Shown here: one piece after another, positions 61,050 through 64,000 of the stretch
How the letters are laid out: each line of letters begins with the position of its first letter
Numbering within the stretch: position 1 is the first letter of the stretch
NCBI GenBank assembly: GCA_965276635.1
Contig: CBDIBC010000003.1
Location: forward strand, 310,001 to 374,000
DNA length: 64,000 nt
Source of the DNA: CBDIBC01 sp965276635
GTDB taxonomy: Bacteria > Actinomycetota > Acidimicrobiia > Acidimicrobiales > Palsa-688
Direction: 5' to 3'
Notes under the pieces: generated by a model
Seen by the model: only the letters and a program-made list of their open reading frames with translations
Told to the model about the DNA's origin: nothing
Databases searched by the model: none
Made by a program: the position numbers and the translations under genes

Positions 61050-62809
61050 GCCGGTTCGCGGTGTGGGCCCCGGATCACCGGAGCGTCGACGTCGAAGTCG
61101 CGGTCGAGGGTTCGTGGCGTCGCCACCCACTACGCGGCCCGTCGGGTGGCTGGTGGCACGGGGAGGTGGTCGAGGCCGGACCGGGCACCCGCTACGGGTT
61201 CTCCGTGGACGGCGGCCCCCGCCGTCCTGATCCTCGCGCTCGCTGGCAACCCGAGGGCATCGACGGCCCCTCGTCCGTCGTGGACGACGGCGCCTTCGCG
61301 TGGAACGACGGGGGGTGGCACGGGGCGCGGCTCGGCTCGGCGGTCGTCTACGAGCTCCACGTCGGCACCTTCAGCCCGGCGGGCACCTTCGCCGGGGTGA
61401 TCGAGCACCTCGACCACCTCGTCGACCTCGGCGTCACTGCCATCGAGGTCCTCCCCGTGGCGGAGTTCAGCGGGGAACGGGGCTGGGGCTACGACGGGGT
61501 CCTGCTGTGGGCGCCGCACCACGCATATGGCGGTCCCGACGGCTTCAAGGGCTTGGTGGACGAGGCCCACCGGCGGGGCTTGGCCGTGATCCTCGACGTC
61601 GTCTACAACCACCTCGGCCCGGCCGGCAACTACCTGGGGGAGTACGGGCCCTACTTCACCGACCGCTACCGGACTCCGTGGGGGAGCGCCGTGAACTTCG
61701 ATGGCGCCGGCTCCGACGAGGTTCGCCGGTTCGTCATCGACAACGCGTCCATGTGGTTCGAGAACTACCACGTCGACGGTCTCCGGCTCGACGCCGTGCA
61801 CGCCATCTACGATGACAGTGCCCTCCCCGTGCTGGAGGAGCTGGCCGTAGCGGTGGGAGGGCTGGCCGACCGCCTCGGTCGCCCTCTGTGGCTCATCGCC
61901 GAGAGCGACCGGAACGACCCACGGCTGGTGACGGCTCGGGAGGCAGGGGGCTTCGGCCTGGACGCCACCTGGAACGACGACTTCCACCACGCTCTGCATG
62001 CCGCCCTGACCGGGGAGCGGACGGGCTACTACGAGGACTACGGCGCACTCGCCCAGGTCGGTCGGGCCCTGGAGGACGTCTACGTCTACGGCCGTCACTT
62101 CTCGCCGTTCCGTGACCGTCACCACGGTCGCCCCGTCGGGGACCTGCCGAGGGGCCGCTTCCTCGCCTACCTGCAGAACCACGACCAGATCGGCAATCGG
62201 GCCGTGGGCGAGCGGTCCGCCGCGCTCATGAGTGTTGGCCGGCTGAAGGTCGGGGCCGCCCTGGTGCTCTGTGGTCCCTGCGTGCCCATGCTCTTCCAGG
62301 GCGAGGAGTGGGCGGCATCCACGCCGTTCCAGTACTTCACCGACCATCAGGATCCGGCGCTGGGCCGAGCGGTCAGCGAGGGGCGCCGGGGGGAGTTCGC
62401 GGCATTTGGGTGGCAGGCGGCCGACGTTCCCGACCCGCAGGCGGCGGAGACCCGTGACCGCTCCGTCCTGGCCTGGTCGGAGCTGGACGAGCCCGTCCAC
62501 CGGGACATGTTGGCGTGGCACCGGTCACTGATCGCGCTCCGCCGCGCCATGCCTGATCTGGCCGACACCTCCGCGCCGAACTCCCGGGTTCGCCTCGACG
62601 AGCACCAGGGCTGGCTCCAGCTTCGTCGGGGCGCAGTGCAGATCTCGATCAACCTGGCCGGCGAGGACTGCCAGCTCTCGTTGCCCGGCCCCGCCGAGCT
62701 GCTGGCCGCGTCCGACCCTGCCATCCGCCTCGATGGGCCGTCGGTGATCGTCGCCGCGGACGCGGTGGCCATCACCCGGACCCTGGGCGCCGGGACCGAC
62801 GGCGCTTGA
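61046..62809 (+). CDS. treZ: Maltooligosyl trehalose trehalohydrolase
   Basis: Releases trehalose from maltooligosyltrehalose. 587 aa. N-terminal Ig-like/CBM48 module (FAVWAPDHRSVDVEV), then the GH13 barrel: VYELHVGTFSPAGTF, VILDVVYNHLGPAGNYLGEY (region I), NYHVDGLRLDAVHAI (region II), WLIAESDRNDPR (region III) and FLAYLQNHDQIGNRAVGER (region IV). ATGA overlap with treY. Ends the operon, which yields trehalose for osmotic or desiccation tolerance. Confidence 0.97.
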   Translation: MSRFAVWAPDHRSVDVEVAVEGSWRRHPLRGPSGGWWHGEVVEAGPGTRYGFSVDGGPRRPDPRARWQPEGIDGPSSVVDDGAFAWNDGGWHGARLGSAVVYELHVGTFSPAGTFAGVIEHLDHLVDLGVTAIEVLPVAEFSGERGWGYDGVLLWAPHHAYGGPDGFKGLVDEAHRRGLAVILDVVYNHLGPAGNYLGEYGPYFTDRYRTPWGSAVNFDGAGSDEVRRFVIDNASMWFENYHVDGLRLDAVHAIYDDSALPVLEELAVAVGGLADRLGRPLWLIAESDRNDPRLVTAREAGGFGLDATWNDDFHHALHAALTGERTGYYEDYGALAQVGRALEDVYVYGRHFSPFRDRHHGRPVGDLPRGRFLAYLQNHDQIGNRAVGERSAALMSVGRLKVGAALVLCGPCVPMLFQGEEWAASTPFQYFTDHQDPALGRAVSEGRRGEFAAFGWQAADVPDPQAAETRDRSVLAWSELDEPVHRDMLAWHRSLIALRRAMPDLADTSAPNSRVRLDEHQGWLQLRRGAVQISINLAGEDCQLSLPGPAELLAASDPAIRLDGPSVIVAADAVAITRTLGAGTDGA

Positions 62810-62850
62810 CCGCCGCCCCGATGCGTCCAGGACTCCGACGCTCCAGGGGC

Positions 62851-63054
62851 TCAGGGCACCTGGCCCTCGCCCTTCACGTTGGCGCCCCGGGTGTTCATGT
62901 CCTTCTCGGCCTCGGCCACGCCGGGCTGGACCGTGTTCTGGTCAGCCGCCGCGACCTCCTCGGCGGTGGGGGTCCGCCCGCCGTCGGCGTGGTCCTTGGC
63001 CTCCTTGGCCTCCTCGTCACGGGTCGCGTCGCTCGGGGTCGTGTGATCTGGCAT
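62851..63054 (-). CDS. Small acidic disordered protein, conserved type
   Basis: 67 aa, rich in Asp/Glu/Ala/Lys with no hydrophobic core; reads DEEAKEAKDHADGGRTPTAE and ends NTRGANVKGEGQVP. I recall similar short proteins with a GANVKGEG-type ending in actinobacteria, but no function is known to me. The start ATG is 6 nt after a weak TAGATC hexamer. It converges on treZ, with 41 bp between the stops. Confidence 0.6.
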   Translation of the reverse strand: MPDHTTPSDATRDEEAKEAKDHADGGRTPTAEEVAAADQNTVQPGVAEAEKDMNTRGANVKGEGQVP

Positions 63055-63163
63055 GGCACGGATCTACCCGAACGCCGGCGATCACTCACCTCGGCCGCCC
63101 GACGCGCCCGACCCGGGCGGAGAGGGGGCGCTGAGGTGCGTGCTAGCGTTTCCGGCCGTTCCC

Positions 63164-63237
63164 GGGCGTATAGCTCAGTTGGTTAGAGCGCATGCATGAC
63201 GCGCATGAGGTCGGGGGTTCGATTCCCTCTACGCCCA
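63164..63237 (+). tRNA. tRNA-Val (GAC)
   Basis: Acceptor GGGCGTA/TACGCCC, D-arm GCTCAGTTGGTTAGAGC, anticodon stem CATGC/GCATG with loop ATGACGC (anticodon GAC), T-arm GGGGGTTCGATTCCCTC (one G-U), discriminator A. 74 nt, CCA not encoded. Its 3' end may be an integration site, judging by the integrase remnant downstream. Confidence 0.96.
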
Positions 63238-63340
63238 CTGCCGTTTACCTGCGGGAATGCTCGCCAAGAAGGGTGACCTGGTGAGGGCGCGAGCGACCAC
63301 GGACCCAAACTGGGACCCATCCGAGCCAAGGACCTCCCGC

Positions 63341-63922
63341 ATGAGCAGGTCGGCCGCTGTGGTCGTCGCTGCGGGGCTCGTCGCCGAATGCGGCGCCCCC
63401 CGCTCATCCTCGTCCCGGGCTCCCGTGCCGGCCAGTACGACTACGGCCACAGCTACGGCTGCTGACCTGCGCCAATCCGTCGCATATGCCGAGCAGGCTC
63501 TCGGAAGCGGCCTCCAGCAACTCAGTGCCAACCTGAGCACCCTTGGGGACTCCTCAGCGATTACCGCTGTACAGTTCGCCCAGGCAGCCAAACGTGCTAA
63601 CAGCGACGCCGAACAGGTCTTGCATGAGGCCGGCTGCCGCGTCGACCTGCCAGCGCCTCGATGGCCGCCTTCTGACGTTGCCAAATGGCGGCGAGTCGTC
63701 GGCACGCGATTTTCCTCCTTACTCCGTGGCCTTGGGGTGACCAACCGAAGCGTCGGTCAGCCAAACCGTCCGCTCTTGAGGGTCGGGGCAGTACCAGACA
63801 CGGCCGACGCCGGTGACCTCGTACTGCCACTGTTCGAGCTCCTTCTCGCCGATCTGACGGTGCGAGAGCTTGTCCCGGAGGGGGTGTTGGCGCCTGTCGT
63901 GGCGGAGGGGATCGCTCCGTAG
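63341..63922 (+). CDS. Possible lipoprotein-like ORF, probably partial
   Basis: From ATG 63341: MSRSAAVVVAAGLVAECGAP looks like a signal peptide with an atypical lipobox (Glu before Cys), then a Thr/Ala linker and a helical stretch QALGSGLQQLSANLSTLGDS that looks like protein. After about 63640 the same DNA codes on the minus strand for an integrase fragment and a toxin, so the latter half is probably not real. Low confidence. Confidence 0.3.
   Translation: MSRSAAVVVAAGLVAECGAPRSSSSRAPVPASTTTATATAADLRQSVAYAEQALGSGLQQLSANLSTLGDSSAITAVQFAQAAKRANSDAEQVLHEAGCRVDLPAPRWPPSDVAKWRRVVGTRFSSLLRGLGVTNRSVGQPNRPLLRVGAVPDTADAGDLVLPLFELLLADLTVRELVPEGVLAPVVAEGIAP
63633..63705 (-). pseudogene. N-terminal remnant of a tyrosine integrase
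   Basis: AGGAGG (63719-63714 on the minus strand) and a GTG at 63705 precede ADDSPPFGNVRRRPSRRWQV, which resembles the start of actinobacterial phage/ICE integrases (FGSVRRLPSGRWQARY-like). The GTG and this peptide are one frame apart, requiring one lost base, and similarity ends after about 25 residues. It lies ~400 bp from tRNA-Val, a common integrase target. Confidence 0.45.
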
Positions 63923-64000
63923 CTGTTGCCAGCAATCCTTGGCCGGCCCGGGCGCATGCCGGCCCAGCTGCTCCCAGCTCGCGACAGCGTCGCCGGTGGC
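63719..64000 (-). CDS. RelE/ParE-like toxin, 5' end beyond the window
   Basis: Frame open from the window edge to TAA at 63719-63721 (93 residues). ASWEQLGRHAPGPAKDCWQQ, HPLRDKLSHRQIGEKELEQW and QYEVTGVGRVWYCPDPQERT follow the RelE/ParE fold pattern: helix pair, then a beta-sheet with the WQYEVTGxGRVWY strand. RelE-type toxins cleave mRNA at the ribosome or poison gyrase. The antitoxin gene is not visible and would be outside the window. It ends in the AGGAGG used by the integrase remnant. Confidence 0.6.
   Translation of the reverse strand, partial: ATGDAVASWEQLGRHAPGPAKDCWQQLRSDPLRHDRRQHPLRDKLSHRQIGEKELEQWQYEVTGVGRVWYCPDPQERTVWLTDASVGHPKATE

Overview
The window is about 70 % GC, gene-dense, with many 1-8 nt overlaps between genes and many GTG/TTG starts. 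Gene content points to a high-GC Actinomycetota, most likely an Acidimicrobiia-type organism (inference): an AftD-like arabinofuranosyltransferase, a BldD-type regulator with the c-di-GMP signature, an HTH-fused citrate synthase, a hopanoid operon and a GlgX-TreY-TreZ trehalose operon.

Layout. 1-4.6 kb: end of an MFS exporter, a frameshifted HIT hydrolase, glutamate decarboxylase and a DHA2-type exporter. 4.6-17.4 kb: cell-envelope polysaccharide block (acyltransferase-SGNH protein, AftD, methyltransferase, DMT transporter, GT-C glycosyltransferase, GT4 glycosyltransferase, second acyltransferase). 17.5-23 kb: MFS/MarR pair around a perfect palindrome, aldehyde dehydrogenase, flavin reductase, IclR regulator. 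23-30.7 kb: a scarred region with a broken lipoprotein gene of lower GC, three tandem-repeat arrays, a dead VOC gene and palindromic repeats, among an amidohydrolase, two TetR regulators, a di-iron hydrolase and a flavin monooxygenase. 30.7-35.6 kb: a possible structured RNA, a SNF2 helicase, IF-1 and an EamA transporter. 35.6-44.3 kb: a seven-gene hopanoid operon on the minus strand (hpnC-hpnD-hpnE-polyprenyl synthase-shc-hpnG::ispH-hpnH). 44.4-48.1 kb: pirin, MBL hydrolase, acyl-CoA dehydrogenase, BldD-like regulator. 48.2-49.4 kb: wreck of a second glgX. 49.4-56.1 kb: Ca2+/H+ antiporter, tRNA-Cys, phosphatase, CtaG, a broken NqrB/RnfD-like gene, and a divergent pair of citrate synthase and HTH-citrate synthase. 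56.2-62.8 kb: glgX-treY-treZ. 62.8-64 kb: small acidic protein, tRNA-Val, then an island-like edge with an integrase remnant and a RelE-like toxin.

How genes work together. The hopanoid operon covers isoprenoid supply (ispH domain, prenyl synthase), squalene formation (HpnC/D/E), cyclisation (SHC) and side-chain addition and processing (HpnH, HpnG). GlgX trims glycogen branches to maltooligosaccharides that TreY and TreZ turn into trehalose. The 4.6-17.4 kb block would build and decorate an exported polysaccharide.

Most unusual: (1) an HTH-citrate synthase fusion that has lost a catalytic histidine, divergent from a second citrate synthase across an AT-rich palindrome; (2) a REP-like palindrome in three places, once read through inside a methyltransferase gene, with two copies lying just 3' of a 15-bp in-frame tandem array; (3) a hpnG-ispH fusion; (4) several single-base deletions in otherwise intact genes, which may be biology or assembly error.
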